Counted from the first letter of the stretch, positions 8,059 through 17,331 are shown. The stretch: DNA of 56,055 nucleotides from Streptosporangiaceae bacterium (GCA_030038495.1 JASHOV010000100.1:1-56055); one strand, 5' to 3'. Made by a program: numbers and translations. Notes: a model not told the origin generated them from the sequence alone.

Positions 8059-9033
8059 TCATTCGTACCGGGTCGCCAGCGGAACCAGGCTCATCCGCCT
8101 CCGCCCCCGGCGGCGTACGGCGCTGGTCCGGTTCCCGCTGACGATGTCGTTGAGCGCGTCGCCGAGCTGGCGGAACGCCACCACGACGATGACCAGCACG
8201 AGCAGGGCCGGATACACCTGCCACCAGTAGCCGTTGTACAGGTTGTCCACCCCGCCGGTCAGCAGGGTGCCCCAGTCGGCGAACGGCGGCGGCGGGCCGA
8301 TGCCGAGGAAGCTCAGCGCCGACAGGGCGTAGATCGAGTCCGCGATGCCGAACGTCGCGGTGACGACGCAGATGCCGAGCGTATTGGGCACCATGTGGCG
8401 CACGAGGATCCGCCACCTGGTCGCGCCCATCGAGGTGGACGCGTCGACAAACGCACGGGGCCGGAGCGAGAGGACCTGCCCGCGCACCAGGCGGGAGATA
8501 TCGGCCCAGGAGAGCGCCGTCAGGATCAGGATGATCTCGCCAAGGTTGAGCGTGAACATGCACGCCACGATGATCAGCAGGATGAAGGTGGGAACGGCGA
8601 GCAGGATGTCGACGAGCCGCATCATGATCGCGTCGACCACGCCGCCGAACATGCCGGAGACCGCGCCGTAGATCGTGGCGATCACGGTGCTGGCCAGGCC
8701 GACCGCGAATCCGAGCTCGAGCGAGGACTGGCCGCCCTGCATCAGCCTACCGAGCACGTCGATCCCGAACTCGTCGGTGCCCAGGGGGTTGCCCGCCCCC
8801 GGCGGGTTGTCCTGCAGGACCGGATTGTCCTTGAGGCTGAAGTGGTAGAACAGCGGGCCGACGAAGCAGAACAGGACCATCGCCGCGATGATGATCGCCC
8901 CCGCCATCGCCCGCTTGTTGTGCAGGAACGCCGACCAGCTGAGTCCAGCGCCGCCGCCGGCCCTGGCCGTCGCCTCGCCGCCCTCCGCGGCCGGCACGGC
9001 GACCGAGGCCGGCACCAGCTCAGGCGCGGCCAT
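8059..9033 (-). CDS. Peptide ABC importer permease, DppC type
   Basis: 324 residues with an Ala/Gly-rich N-terminal extension, an OppC N-terminal helix (NKRAMAGAIIIAAMVLFCFVG) and the binding-protein-dependent transport domain. Typical DppC features are seen: NPLGTDEFGIDVLGRLMQGG, and the EAA-like loop LSLRPRAFVDASTSMGATRWRI contacting the ATPase. Overlaps the upstream dppB-type gene by 14 bp, which suggests translational coupling. The C-terminus ends in a short Arg-rich tail. Acts in the membrane as heterodimer with the DppB-type subunit. Confidence 0.93.
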   Translation of the reverse strand: MAAPELVPASVAVPAAEGGEATARAGGGAGLSWSAFLHNKRAMAGAIIIAAMVLFCFVGPLFYHFSLKDNPVLQDNPPGAGNPLGTDEFGIDVLGRLMQGGQSSLELGFAVGLASTVIATIYGAVSGMFGGVVDAIMMRLVDILLAVPTFILLIIVACMFTLNLGEIILILTALSWADISRLVRGQVLSLRPRAFVDASTSMGATRWRILVRHMVPNTLGICVVTATFGIADSIYALSALSFLGIGPPPPFADWGTLLTGGVDNLYNGYWWQVYPALLVLVIVVVAFRQLGDALNDIVSGNRTSAVRRRGRRRMSLVPLATRYE

Positions 9034-9982
9034 AGCGGATCCTCGGGTCCAGCACGCTGTAGGAGATGTCGGCCGCGAGGTTCCCGACGACGGTGGCCAC
9101 CCCGACGATGAGGGTTCCGCCCAGCATCACAGGGAAGTCGTGGGCCAGCGCCGCGCGCCAGAACAGCAGGCCCATGCCGGGGAAGTTGAAGATGGCCTCC
9201 GCGATGAGCGCGCCGGCGACGATGCCCGGCAGCGACAGACCCAGGATCGTGATGACCGGCAGCAGTGAGTTCCGCAGCACGTGCCGGGTAACGACCAGCC
9301 GTTCCGGCAGGCCCTTGGCCCGCGCGACCCGGACGTAGTCCTCGGCGAGGGTCTGGATCGCCGTCGACCGGACGTACTGGCTGAAGCCGGCAACGGTGTT
9401 GATCGACAGCACGACGATAGGGAGCACGAGCGCCTGCCAGTTCGCGAACAGGCCGCCCACCGTCGTCACCCCGCCGGGAACGATCGGCGGGAGGACGTGG
9501 AACTGGACGCACAGCAGCGCGACCAGCAGCAGTGCCTCCATGAAGTCCGGCGCCGCGTACAGCGTGAACCAGGTGCCGGCCAGCAGGTCGTCCATCGGAC
9601 GGTTGTGCCGCAGGGCCTGGTAGATCCCGGTCGGCACGCCGATGAGCAGGGCCAGGAGCGTGGACAGGCCGAGCAGGACGACGTCCATCGGCAGTGCGTG
9701 CGCGATCAGCGACGACACCGGCTGCAGGGACTGATAGGACACGCCCATGTTGCCGTGCAGCAGCTGGTCCACGTACAGGCCGAACTGCTGGTACAGCGGC
9801 TTGTTCAGCCCGTACAGGTTGTCGAACATCGCCAGCCGCAGCTGGGTCACGTGCGCGCCGTTCCCCAGGATCGCCCTGGCCACGCTGCCCGGCTCCATGT
9901 GCAGGAGCAGGAACGTCAGGACCACCACGCCGATCACGACCACGACGGACTGGACGAGCCGGCGGAGGATGTATCCGCTCAC
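9020..9982 (-). CDS. Peptide ABC importer permease, DppB type
   Basis: 320 residues, starting MSGYILRRLVQSVVVVIGVVVLTFLLLH, the classical DppB/OppB opening helix. The coupling loop is ADYVRVARAKG-like (LAEDYVRVARAKGLPERLVV), followed by the C-terminal helices and DPRIRYGRA at the end, also typical. The GTG start overlaps the stop of the binding-protein gene by four bases (GTGA), so the operon is tightly coupled. Six membrane segments expected. Confidence 0.94.
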   Translation of the reverse strand: MSGYILRRLVQSVVVVIGVVVLTFLLLHMEPGSVARAILGNGAHVTQLRLAMFDNLYGLNKPLYQQFGLYVDQLLHGNMGVSYQSLQPVSSLIAHALPMDVVLLGLSTLLALLIGVPTGIYQALRHNRPMDDLLAGTWFTLYAAPDFMEALLLVALLCVQFHVLPPIVPGGVTTVGGLFANWQALVLPIVVLSINTVAGFSQYVRSTAIQTLAEDYVRVARAKGLPERLVVTRHVLRNSLLPVITILGLSLPGIVAGALIAEAIFNFPGMGLLFWRAALAHDFPVMLGGTLIVGVATVVGNLAADISYSVLDPRIRYGRA

Positions 9983-11823
9983 TTAGCCGGCTTGACGTAG
10001 TACCAGACCGCCGGGTCCTGGTTGACCGAGAACGGGTTGGACGGGAACGCGCCGGCCAGGTCCTTCTTGTAGATCCAGATGAAGTCCGGGTCGGGCAGGT
10101 ACAGCACCGGGAGCTGCTGCGCCGCGTAGTTCTCGTAGGCGAAGAACGCGGACGAGCTGGAACCGTACTCGGTCTCGTTGATCAGCGAGTCCATCTCGGG
10201 GCTCGAATAGCCGCTGTAGTTTTCCACGCCGTCGGTGTTCCACAGGCTCGCCCCGGACGGGTCCAGCGAGTACGGGTCGTAGCCGTACTGCTGCATCTGC
10301 CAGCTGCAGGTCGAGACCGGGTGATAGCTGGCGTTGCAGTACGAGGTCGTGGCGGTGATCGTGTTGAACGGCTCGGGCTTCAGCGTGATCTTCACGCCTT
10401 CCTGCGCCTCGGTGGACTGGATGTCGGCATTCTGCTGGTCGAAGTCATCCGAGCCGGAGGCGTAGATCATGGTGAAGGCCAGCGGCTCGCCCGCGGTGAT
10501 CCCGGCCCCGCATTCGCCGGGCCCGGTGCCGGGCTTCTGGCAGGTATCCGTGCCGCCGGCCACGACCTTCCAGCCGTTCGCCTTCAGCAGCGCGGCGGCC
10601 TTGGACGGAGAGTAGGGGTACGGGCCGCCATCCTTCTCCAGCTTGGTGTCCCACTGCTGCCCGTAGTTCACCGGGACCGCCCCGTTGCCCGGGTCGGCGT
10701 ACCCGGCAAAGACCTTGGAGACGAGCAGCGGCCGGTCGATCAGTTCCTCCATGGCCTGCCGGATGTAGAGCTGGCGGAAGATGGGCCCGTTCACCGGGTT
10801 GTAGAGGTTGGGCACGATCTCGGCCACGCCGTTGGTGGGCACGGCCGATGCGAGATATCCCTCCGCCTCCAGCGCCGGGATCTGCCTGACGTCGTTGAGC
10901 GGCAGGTAGCCGATGGTGAGCGCGGTGCTGCTGTTCGGGGAGCGCAGGGTGTCCACCTCGGCCGCGTCGGTGGTGAACGGGGTGAAGATCACCTTCGACA
11001 GGACCGGCTTGTTCGGGCCCGAGTAGGCCTTGTTCGGCGTCCACACGTAGTAGCCGTCGGTGTCAAAGGTCGAGATGCGCCACGGCCCGAGCACCACCTG
11101 CCAGAGCGGGCTGGTGGCGAAGGTCCCCTCGTCCTCGCCCTGCTTCTGCAGGAAGTTCCAGACCGCCTTGGCCCCGGCCGTCGTCTCGTCATAGTTGCCC
11201 ACCGCGCCGGTCAGCGACTCGCGGTCCATCACGTGCTGCGGCAGCAGCGGCACGTCGCACAGGATGTCGTCGGTGTAGAAGTCCGGGTTCTCGGAGTGGT
11301 TCAGGTACATCACGACGGTGTGCGCGTTCGGCGTGAGCACCTTAGTGACGTCGGCCGGGAACTGGCCCGGGTAATAATCCTCCCAGTCCTGGTAGTTGAC
11401 CTTGAGCAGGTTGTAGACAAACATGAAGTCCCGCGAGGTAAGCGGCACGCCGTCCGACCACTTCCACGACTTGAGCACGATCGTGGCCACCGTGTCGTTA
11501 TCCGACCAGGTGATCGAGGTGTACAGGCTCTCCCTGGTGTTGATAACCGACTGCGTCCCGTTGCCGGGGAACACCAGGTCCGGCCACGACCCCTCGACCA
11601 GGTTCAGGTTGTAGCCGTCCGAGTTGGTGGCCGGCTGCAGCGGGAAGATGTCGTTCGGCGTCGCGCCCGATATCTGGGACACCACCACCGTGCCGCCTCG
11701 CTCCGGCACCCCCTTGACGGCGCTGCCGAGGCCCACGTGCGGAGTGGTACCGCCGCAGGCGGCGAGCAGACTGGTGAGGGTCAGGGCGGCCCCCGCGACA
11801 ACAACTCGGCGGATCGAGCGCAT
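9979..11823 (-). CDS. Extracellular peptide-binding lipoprotein (SBP family 5)
   Basis: 614 residues, first gene of the importer operon. It has a lipoprotein signal: MRSIRRVVVAGAALTLTSLL then AACGG, with the lipobox Cys at about residue 23. Family 5 features follow: LVEGSWPDLVFP, LKSWKWSDGVPLTSRDFMFVYNLLK, and late segments such as YGYDPYSLDPSGASLWNTDG and LPVLYLPDPDFIWIYKK. These proteins capture oligopeptides, or sometimes other solutes such as nickel or opines, and pass them to the permease. Ligand cannot be told from sequence. A GGGAG site lies upstream of the ATG. The 300-bp region before it is shared with a divergent DNA glycosylase gene and holds an inverted repeat. Confidence 0.94.
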   Translation of the reverse strand: MRSIRRVVVAGAALTLTSLLAACGGTTPHVGLGSAVKGVPERGGTVVVSQISGATPNDIFPLQPATNSDGYNLNLVEGSWPDLVFPGNGTQSVINTRESLYTSITWSDNDTVATIVLKSWKWSDGVPLTSRDFMFVYNLLKVNYQDWEDYYPGQFPADVTKVLTPNAHTVVMYLNHSENPDFYTDDILCDVPLLPQHVMDRESLTGAVGNYDETTAGAKAVWNFLQKQGEDEGTFATSPLWQVVLGPWRISTFDTDGYYVWTPNKAYSGPNKPVLSKVIFTPFTTDAAEVDTLRSPNSSTALTIGYLPLNDVRQIPALEAEGYLASAVPTNGVAEIVPNLYNPVNGPIFRQLYIRQAMEELIDRPLLVSKVFAGYADPGNGAVPVNYGQQWDTKLEKDGGPYPYSPSKAAALLKANGWKVVAGGTDTCQKPGTGPGECGAGITAGEPLAFTMIYASGSDDFDQQNADIQSTEAQEGVKITLKPEPFNTITATTSYCNASYHPVSTCSWQMQQYGYDPYSLDPSGASLWNTDGVENYSGYSSPEMDSLINETEYGSSSSAFFAYENYAAQQLPVLYLPDPDFIWIYKKDLAGAFPSNPFSVNQDPAVWYYVKPAK

Positions 11824-12003
11824 GGCGACTCCCTAGTTTCCCGGTCGGCTTTCGCGATAGTACGTCACTCGCCGAACTCTTCCGTTATTGAGCCTGTAAG
11901 CATCAAGATTTACGGTTTCCAGCGCGTTCGCCCACAGTTTGAATCAAGACTCAGCTCACGGCTAGGGGCTTGAGCACGCAGCGGCCCGGACGTGACCATT
12001 TTG

Positions 12004-12031
12004 TGACCTTAAGGCACGAACGCGAAGGTCA
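12004..12031. promoter_or_regulatory. Inverted repeat in the divergent importer/glycosylase promoter region
   Basis: TGACCTT (12004-12010) and AAGGTCA (12025-12031) are perfect 7-bp arms 14 bases apart. GTGACC also occurs at 11992-11997 and 12003-12008, eleven bases apart, about one helical turn. The remaining 11824-12130 region holds no gene. Operator role for either gene is inference. Confidence 0.4.
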
Positions 12032-12130
12032 AGGAAACGTCATGCGGCCACCGGGTGCGGTTCAAGGCATACTGTCGTCCCGTGGCTGCGGCGCGCGAAT
12101 CAGCATCCCGGCGTGACCGGCGGCCGGCTA

Positions 12131-12949
12131 ATGCCTGAGCTGCCCGAGGCCGAGGGCGCCCGCGCCGTCATCGACCGGGCGGCGCTCGGTCGTGAGATCG
12201 CCGACGTCGACGACAGCGACACCTACGAGTGCCGCCCGCACCGGCCGGGTGAGATCCGCACGGCCCTGGTGGGCCGGGAGCTGACCGCGGTCCATCGCCG
12301 GGGCAAGAGCCTGTGGTGCGATACCTCGGGAATCGGCGGATCCGGCCCGGCCGGCCCGGCGCTCGGCATTCACCTCGGCATGTCGGGCAAGATCGTGATC
12401 GCCGACGGGCGCGGCCACGAGGTCGAGGGCGGCGACTACTGGCGGCGCGGCCGGGCCGCCGGCGACCACCGGTTCCGCCGGTTCTCGCTGACCTTCGCCG
12501 ACGGAGGAGCACTGCTGCTCGTGGACCCGCGCCGGCTCGGCCGGGTCCGCCTCGACCCGCCAGTCGATGCCCTCGGTCCCGATGCGGCCGAGATCTCCGC
12601 GGCCCAGTTCCTGGCGGCGTTCGCCAGGGGTACTGCCCCGGTGAAGGCACGCCTGCTGGATCAGCGGGCCATCGCGGGCATCGGCAACCTGCTGGCCGAC
12701 CAGGTCCTGTGGGAAGCGAAGATCCATCCGGGCCGCCCGGTCGGTGAGCTCAGCCGCGCCGATGTGGACCGCCTGGCCAGGGCGGTGCGGCACTCGGTCA
12801 GGTCGGCCGTTACCTCGGGGGGCGTGCACGGCCTGTCTGTCATTGCGTTCCGCACCGCGGATGCCGCCTGCCCGCGGTGCGGCGCGCCGATGGCCCACGG
12901 GAAGGTCGGCGGCCGCACCACCTGGTGGTGCTCGCGCGAGCAGGCCTAG
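12131..12949 (+). CDS. Fpg/Nei-family DNA glycosylase with incomplete zinc finger
   Basis: 272 residues from ATG 12131, chosen because the mature protein must begin MPELPEAEG: Pro2 is the catalytic nucleophile and Glu3 the acid in this family. An ATG-less extension of six codons upstream is unlikely. Other features: HLGMSGK with the conserved Met-Ser-Gly-Lys, LVDPRRLGRVRL, and the helix-two-turn-helix IAGIGNLLADQVLWEAKIHP that binds DNA. These enzymes excise oxidised bases and cut the strand at abasic sites. The C-terminal zinc finger reads CPRCG...TTWWCSREQA: three cysteines are present but the fourth, normally two residues after the third, is replaced (CSRE). Divergent from the importer operon. 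Confidence 0.9.
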   Translation: MPELPEAEGARAVIDRAALGREIADVDDSDTYECRPHRPGEIRTALVGRELTAVHRRGKSLWCDTSGIGGSGPAGPALGIHLGMSGKIVIADGRGHEVEGGDYWRRGRAAGDHRFRRFSLTFADGGALLLVDPRRLGRVRLDPPVDALGPDAAEISAAQFLAAFARGTAPVKARLLDQRAIAGIGNLLADQVLWEAKIHPGRPVGELSRADVDRLARAVRHSVRSAVTSGGVHGLSVIAFRTADAACPRCGAPMAHGKVGGRTTWWCSREQA

Positions 12950-13037
12950 CAGCACCCGGTTTGCGGCCAACTCGGCCGGGCTGGCCCGATCTCGCGCTTC
13001 AGCGGTTCCGCGGTACCGCGCCGCCATAATCCGGTGC

Positions 13038-14609
13038 GTGACGCAGGCGCGAGGAGCCGATGCTGACCGCGGGCTGGCCGCCGGCCTGGAGCGGCGGGGA
13101 TTCCTGTCCATCGGCGGAGGCGTCCTAGCGGGCGCCGGGACGCTCGGCCTGCTGCAGGGGGCCGACCGGCCGACGGCGTCCACTGCTGTCCGCACGCTCC
13201 CCCGGATCTACCCCTCCGATCCGCGGTACGCCACCATGCGCATGGGCTTTAACCGGCGCTGGGTCGGCTCCCCCGCCTACATCCAGGTGGTGCGGAACGC
13301 CAACCAGACGCTGGCCGCGGTCCAGCGCGCGCTCGACGCTCGCCTGCGGATCACCGTCCGCGGCGGCGGCCACTGCTACGAGAACTTCTCCTCAGGGAAC
13401 CACGGCGGCGTCATCATCGACCTGAGCGGCATGCAGGGCGTGTACCTGGATCGGTCCGGCCGCGCGGTGGTCGAGGGCGGCGCGACCCTGTGGAACGTCT
13501 ACGAGACCCTGTTCAAGGACTACAACCTCGCGCTGCCGGGCGGGTCGTGCTACTCGGTCGGCGCCGGCGGGCACATCGTCGGCGGCGGATACGGGCTGCT
13601 ATCGCGCCTGCACGGGCTGACCGTCGATTACCTGACCGCGGTGGACGTCATCTGCGTCGACCGGCACCGGACCGCCCGGCTGATCCACGCCAGGAAGGGC
13701 GACCCGCAGACCGGCCGGCTGCTGTGGGCCCACACCGGCGGCGGTGGCGGCAACTTCGGCATCGTGACCGCGTACTACTTCAGCCGGCTGCCGAGCCCGC
13801 CGGTACAGGTGCGGCTCGCGACCACAGCCTGGCCGTGGTCGGGCCTGGACGCCGCGAGCTTCGCCACGCTGCTGCGCAACTACGGACGGTTCATGGCCGC
13901 GCACAGCCATCCGGCGAGCCCGTACAGGGGCCTGTTCTCGCTGCTGAAGCTCTTCCATCAGTCGGCCGGGCAGATCACCATGATCACCCAGGCCGCGGGG
14001 CCCGCCTTCGGCCTGCTGCCCTCGTTCCTGGCCGCGGTCGGCCGCGGCGTCCCCGGCGGATCGACGACGACGGAGACGCTGACCTGGCTGCAGGCGACGC
14101 AGACCCTCAACGGCTCCGGCCCGAATCAGCGCGGCAAGTACAAGTCCGCCTATATGAAGACCTCGTTCCCCGACGACCAGATCCAGGCCATCCACGGCGC
14201 GCTGACCGACCTCCGTTTCACGAACCCCCAGGCCCTGCTTCAGGTCGACTCCTACGGCTGCCAGGTCAACGTGGTGCCGCCGAGCGCGACCGCGGTGGCG
14301 CAGCGATCATCGGTCATGAAGCTGCAGTACCAGACCTACTGGACCGCGCCGGCCGACGACGACGTCAACCTGAGCTGGATAAGCCGCTTCTACCGCAGCG
14401 TGTACGCGGCCAGCGGCGGCGTACCGGCGTCCAACCGCGTCACCGACGGCTGCTTCATCAATTACCCCGACGTCGACCTGCCGGCCAGCTGGCCGGCCCT
14501 GTACTACAAGGCCGGCTACCACGAGCTCCAGCAGGTCAAGGCCCGCTGGGATCCGCTCAACATCTTTCACCACCGGCAGTCGATCGTGCCGGCGGGCCAG
14601 CGCTCCTAG
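13038..14609 (+). CDS. Tat-exported FAD-linked oxidase of berberine bridge enzyme type
   Basis: 523 residues from GTG 13038. Upstream frame has no function. A Tat signal (LERRGFLSIGGGVLAGAGTLGLLQG) precedes the mature enzyme. The FAD-binding PCMH fold shows RGGGHCYENFSS, whose His would attach the flavin 8-alpha carbon, and GGSCYSVGAGGHIVGGGYG, whose Cys would attach C6, so a bicovalent FAD is predicted. The C-terminal BBE motif is YYKAGYHELQQVKARWDPLNIFHHRQS. Such secreted oxidases act on sugars, alkaloids or antibiotic intermediates with O2; substrate unknown. CATAAT at 13025-13030 ends seven bases before the start with no ribosome binding site, suggesting a leaderless message. Followed after 92 bp by the MBL gene. 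Confidence 0.88.
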   Translation: MTQARGADADRGLAAGLERRGFLSIGGGVLAGAGTLGLLQGADRPTASTAVRTLPRIYPSDPRYATMRMGFNRRWVGSPAYIQVVRNANQTLAAVQRALDARLRITVRGGGHCYENFSSGNHGGVIIDLSGMQGVYLDRSGRAVVEGGATLWNVYETLFKDYNLALPGGSCYSVGAGGHIVGGGYGLLSRLHGLTVDYLTAVDVICVDRHRTARLIHARKGDPQTGRLLWAHTGGGGGNFGIVTAYYFSRLPSPPVQVRLATTAWPWSGLDAASFATLLRNYGRFMAAHSHPASPYRGLFSLLKLFHQSAGQITMITQAAGPAFGLLPSFLAAVGRGVPGGSTTTETLTWLQATQTLNGSGPNQRGKYKSAYMKTSFPDDQIQAIHGALTDLRFTNPQALLQVDSYGCQVNVVPPSATAVAQRSSVMKLQYQTYWTAPADDDVNLSWISRFYRSVYAASGGVPASNRVTDGCFINYPDVDLPASWPALYYKAGYHELQQVKARWDPLNIFHHRQSIVPAGQRS

Positions 14610-14701
14610 GCCGCGTTCCCTCGCCGGACGGCACTCTGACCCCGGCCGGATGCCGGTCGCAGAATGGAATGCGACGCGGGCTTACCGAGAGGGGAACGCA
14701 G

Positions 14702-15676
14702 ATGACGGCCAGGGCCTTCGCATCCTCCGCCGATCTGGCGCAGAAGGAGCAGACGCTGGAACTGCTTGCCGAGGGCGTCTACGCCCTCACCGCCGAGGGG
14801 GATCCCAACGTCGGCGCCATCGAAGGGGAGGATTTCCTCGTCGCGTTCGAGGCACTCGCAACCCCGGTCGCGGCCAGGGAATGGCTCGTCCGGCTGCGCC
14901 AGCACACCGACAAGCCGGTCAGATACCTGGTGCTGTCGCACTATCACGCGGTCCGGGTGCTCGGGGCCAGCGCCTTCGACGCGCAGGTTATCGTGACGCA
15001 CGAGCAAACCAGGCGCCTTATCACCGAACGCGGGCAGCAGGACTGGGACAGCGAGTTCGGCCGTATGCCCCGGTTGTTCAAGGAGCCCGGGTCGATCCCC
15101 GGGCTCACCCATCCGGACGTCACGTTCACCGACACACTGACGATCCCGCTCGGCGGCGAGCGCGGCGATCTCGTGCTGAGGTACTGCGGCCGGGGGCACA
15201 CGGCCGGCGACATCGTGGCCTGGCTGCCCCGGCACCGGATCCTCTTCGCCGGGGACCTGGTCGAGGCCCAGGCCGCGCTGTACACCGGCGACGCGTTCCA
15301 TCGTGACTGGTCGACGACGACCCTGGATGCCGTCGGTGCGCTCGGCGCCGAGCAGCTGGTCGGCGGTCGCGGCGCAGTCGCGAAAAGCGCCGGGGCGGTG
15401 GCAGCCGCGATCGCCCAGACGCGAGGATTCCTCACCACGATGCTGGCCGAGGTCGGCGCGGTGAAGGCGCGAGGCGGCACTTTGAAAGAGGCCTTCGACG
15501 CAACCCATGCCGCGCTGTACGACCAGTTCGGACGGTGGCCGATCTTCGAGCACTGCCTGCCCTTCGACGTCTCCCGGCTATGGGACGAGCTCTCCGGGGT
15601 CGACTGGCCCCGCATCTGGACCGCCGAGCGTGACCGCGAGGTGTGGGACCAGCTTCAGTCCGACGGGCAGGGCTGA
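14702..15676 (+). CDS. MBL-fold protein with altered metal site (HYHAVR)
   Basis: 324 residues from ATG 14702, behind GAGGGGAA. The metallo-beta-lactamase fold is clear: LSHYHAVRVLGAS at the first loop, GRGHTAGDIVAWLP and ILFAGDLVEAQ with the bridging Asp. The normal HxHxDH is here H-Y-H-A-V-R, so the Asp and third His that build metal site 2 are missing, while site 1 histidines remain. My recollection is that this variant recurs in MBL proteins next to flavin monooxygenases, so it may be a mononuclear or redirected subfamily rather than a dead enzyme. The stop codon TGA shares its last base with the ATG of the next gene, so the two are translationally coupled. Confidence 0.85.
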   Translation: MTARAFASSADLAQKEQTLELLAEGVYALTAEGDPNVGAIEGEDFLVAFEALATPVAAREWLVRLRQHTDKPVRYLVLSHYHAVRVLGASAFDAQVIVTHEQTRRLITERGQQDWDSEFGRMPRLFKEPGSIPGLTHPDVTFTDTLTIPLGGERGDLVLRYCGRGHTAGDIVAWLPRHRILFAGDLVEAQAALYTGDAFHRDWSTTTLDAVGALGAEQLVGGRGAVAKSAGAVAAAIAQTRGFLTTMLAEVGAVKARGGTLKEAFDATHAALYDQFGRWPIFEHCLPFDVSRLWDELSGVDWPRIWTAERDREVWDQLQSDGQG

Positions 15677-17262
15677 TGCACCAGCTCCCGGTCCTGGTCG
15701 TGGGCGCCGGGCCGGTCGGGCAGACGACCGCCGCTCTGCTTGCCCGGTGGGGAGCGCCGGTCCGGCTGTTCGACCAGCGGGAGGCACGCGATCCCGTCGG
15801 CTCGAAATCGATCTGCCAGGCCCGCGACGTACTCGACATCTGGGAGATGGTCGGGGTCGGTCAGCGGCTCGCGCACGAAGGCACGACGTGGACCACGGCC
15901 CGGACCTTCTTCCAGGACCGCGAGATCGCATCCTGGCGGTTTACCGACCCCGGCCGCTCGGCCTTTCCGCCGTGCGTCAACATCGGGCAGCAGCGCACAG
16001 AGCAGTTGCTTGACGAGGCGCTCAGCCGACTGTGCGTGCAGACCTCCTGGGGACACGAGCTGGTCGCGATCGAGCAGACCGGTGCGCAGGTCACCGCCCG
16101 GTTCCGGTGTCGCGACGGCGAGACCGAGGTTGCGGGCTCGTATCTGGTGGCGGCCACGGGGGCGCGCAGTAACGCGGTACGCGACCAGCTCGGGGTGACG
16201 TTCGCCGGGGAGACCTTCGATGATCAGTTCCTGATCTGCGACATCAAGGCCGATCTGGCCGGCTGGGAAACCGAGCGGCGGTTCTACTTCGACCCGGAGT
16301 GGAACCCTGGACGGCAGGTGCTCATCCACGCCTGCCCGGACTCGACCTACCGGATCGACTGGCAGGTGCCCGGCGACTACGACCTGGCCGAGGACGAGGC
16401 CGCGGGAGGGCTGGACGAGCGGATCCGGCGGATCCTGGGAGACCGGGAGTACTCGATCCTCTGGAAAACCGTCTACCGGTTCCACAGCCGCCACGCCGAC
16501 CGGATCCGGATTGGCCGGGTTCTGCTGGCCGGCGACGCCGCTCACCTGGTATCACCGTTCGGAGCGCGGGGCCTCAACACCGGCGTCTTCGAGGCGGAGA
16601 ACGCGGCCTGGAAGATCACGTACGCGCTGCGCGGGTGGGCGGGCCCTGGCCTGCTGGAAAGCTACAACTCCGAGCGGCTGGCCGCGACCATGGAGAACCT
16701 CGAGGTGACGTCGGCGACGATGCGATTCCTGGCCCCGCAGACCGAAGAAGCCCGGCAGGAGCGGACGCAGCGGCTGCTGGCCGCAGCGGCCGACCCGGCC
16801 GTGGCCGCGAACGTGGACTCGGGGCGGTTCGCCGAGCCCTTCTGGTACGTAGCGTCGCCGCTGACGACGTCAGATCCGGCCCGTCCCTTCGCGGGACGCC
16901 CGCCGAAGGGAACGACGCCACCCCCGGCGCCGGGCATTCTCGTTCCGGACTCTCCCGTCACGATCGAAGACCGGGCCTCGGTCACGCGGCTGCGCGAGTT
17001 GCTCCGCGACGGGTTCACGGTCTTGCTCCCCGACGCCAGTGAGCTGGACGCGGTCCGGGCCGCCGTCCCGCGGGCTACCGCTGCTGCCGTCGACGTCATC
17101 GCGGCGGACCGGCTGGGCGGCGGATCGGACGTCATTCGCTCGCTGAGCATGCGCGCTGGGGAGGCCTGGATCATCAGGCCGGACGCCTACGTGGCCGCCG
17201 TCGCACCCGCCGCCGACGCCGGAGCCGTCGCCGGCGGACTGCGCCGCGCACTGGGCTACTGA
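15676..17262 (+). CDS. FAD-dependent aromatic hydroxylase (PheA/TfdB/MhpA family)
   Basis: 528 residues from ATG 15676. Features of class A flavoprotein monooxygenases: N-terminal dinucleotide fold VLVVGAGPVGQTTAALLARWG, the FAD/NADPH motif region DAALSR...VAATGARSNAVRDQLG, and GDAAHLVSPFGARGLNTGVFEAENAAWKI with the GD that touches the FAD ribityl chain. A thioredoxin-like C-terminal domain follows (VLLPDASELDAVRAAV to the end), as in phenol and 3-(3-hydroxyphenyl)propionate hydroxylases. Predicted reaction: NAD(P)H- and O2-dependent ring hydroxylation of an aromatic acid or phenol. Coupled with the upstream MBL gene. Its stop sits in the first copy of an 18-bp duplication. Confidence 0.88.
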   Translation: MHQLPVLVVGAGPVGQTTAALLARWGAPVRLFDQREARDPVGSKSICQARDVLDIWEMVGVGQRLAHEGTTWTTARTFFQDREIASWRFTDPGRSAFPPCVNIGQQRTEQLLDEALSRLCVQTSWGHELVAIEQTGAQVTARFRCRDGETEVAGSYLVAATGARSNAVRDQLGVTFAGETFDDQFLICDIKADLAGWETERRFYFDPEWNPGRQVLIHACPDSTYRIDWQVPGDYDLAEDEAAGGLDERIRRILGDREYSILWKTVYRFHSRHADRIRIGRVLLAGDAAHLVSPFGARGLNTGVFEAENAAWKITYALRGWAGPGLLESYNSERLAATMENLEVTSATMRFLAPQTEEARQERTQRLLAAAADPAVAANVDSGRFAEPFWYVASPLTTSDPARPFAGRPPKGTTPPPAPGILVPDSPVTIEDRASVTRLRELLRDGFTVLLPDASELDAVRAAVPRATAAAVDVIAADRLGGGSDVIRSLSMRAGEAWIIRPDAYVAAVAPAADAGAVAGGLRRALGY

Positions 17263-17283
17263 CGAGCACTGGGTTACTGACGA
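17248..17283. repeat. 18-bp tandem duplication across a stop codon
   Basis: GCACTGGGCTACTGACGA (17248-17265) is followed directly by a copy with one mismatch (17266-17283). The monooxygenase stop TGA lies in the first copy. Looks like a recent slippage event with no effect on the protein. Confidence 0.9.
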
Positions 17284-17331
17284 GCGGCACCGCGTTGCCT
17301 CCGCGCGGCGCGGCGTGACAGGGTCGCAGTC

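Noticed and set aside
9694-11973. 759-codon plus-strand ORF opposite the importer operon
   Set aside because: Shadow of the permease and binding-protein genes, which have clear motifs on the minus strand.
13490-15676. 728-codon frame joining the oxidase region to the MBL gene as one protein
   Set aside because: The first 404 codons are a shifted reading of the flavin oxidase; a good ribosome site and ATG at 14702 mark the real start.
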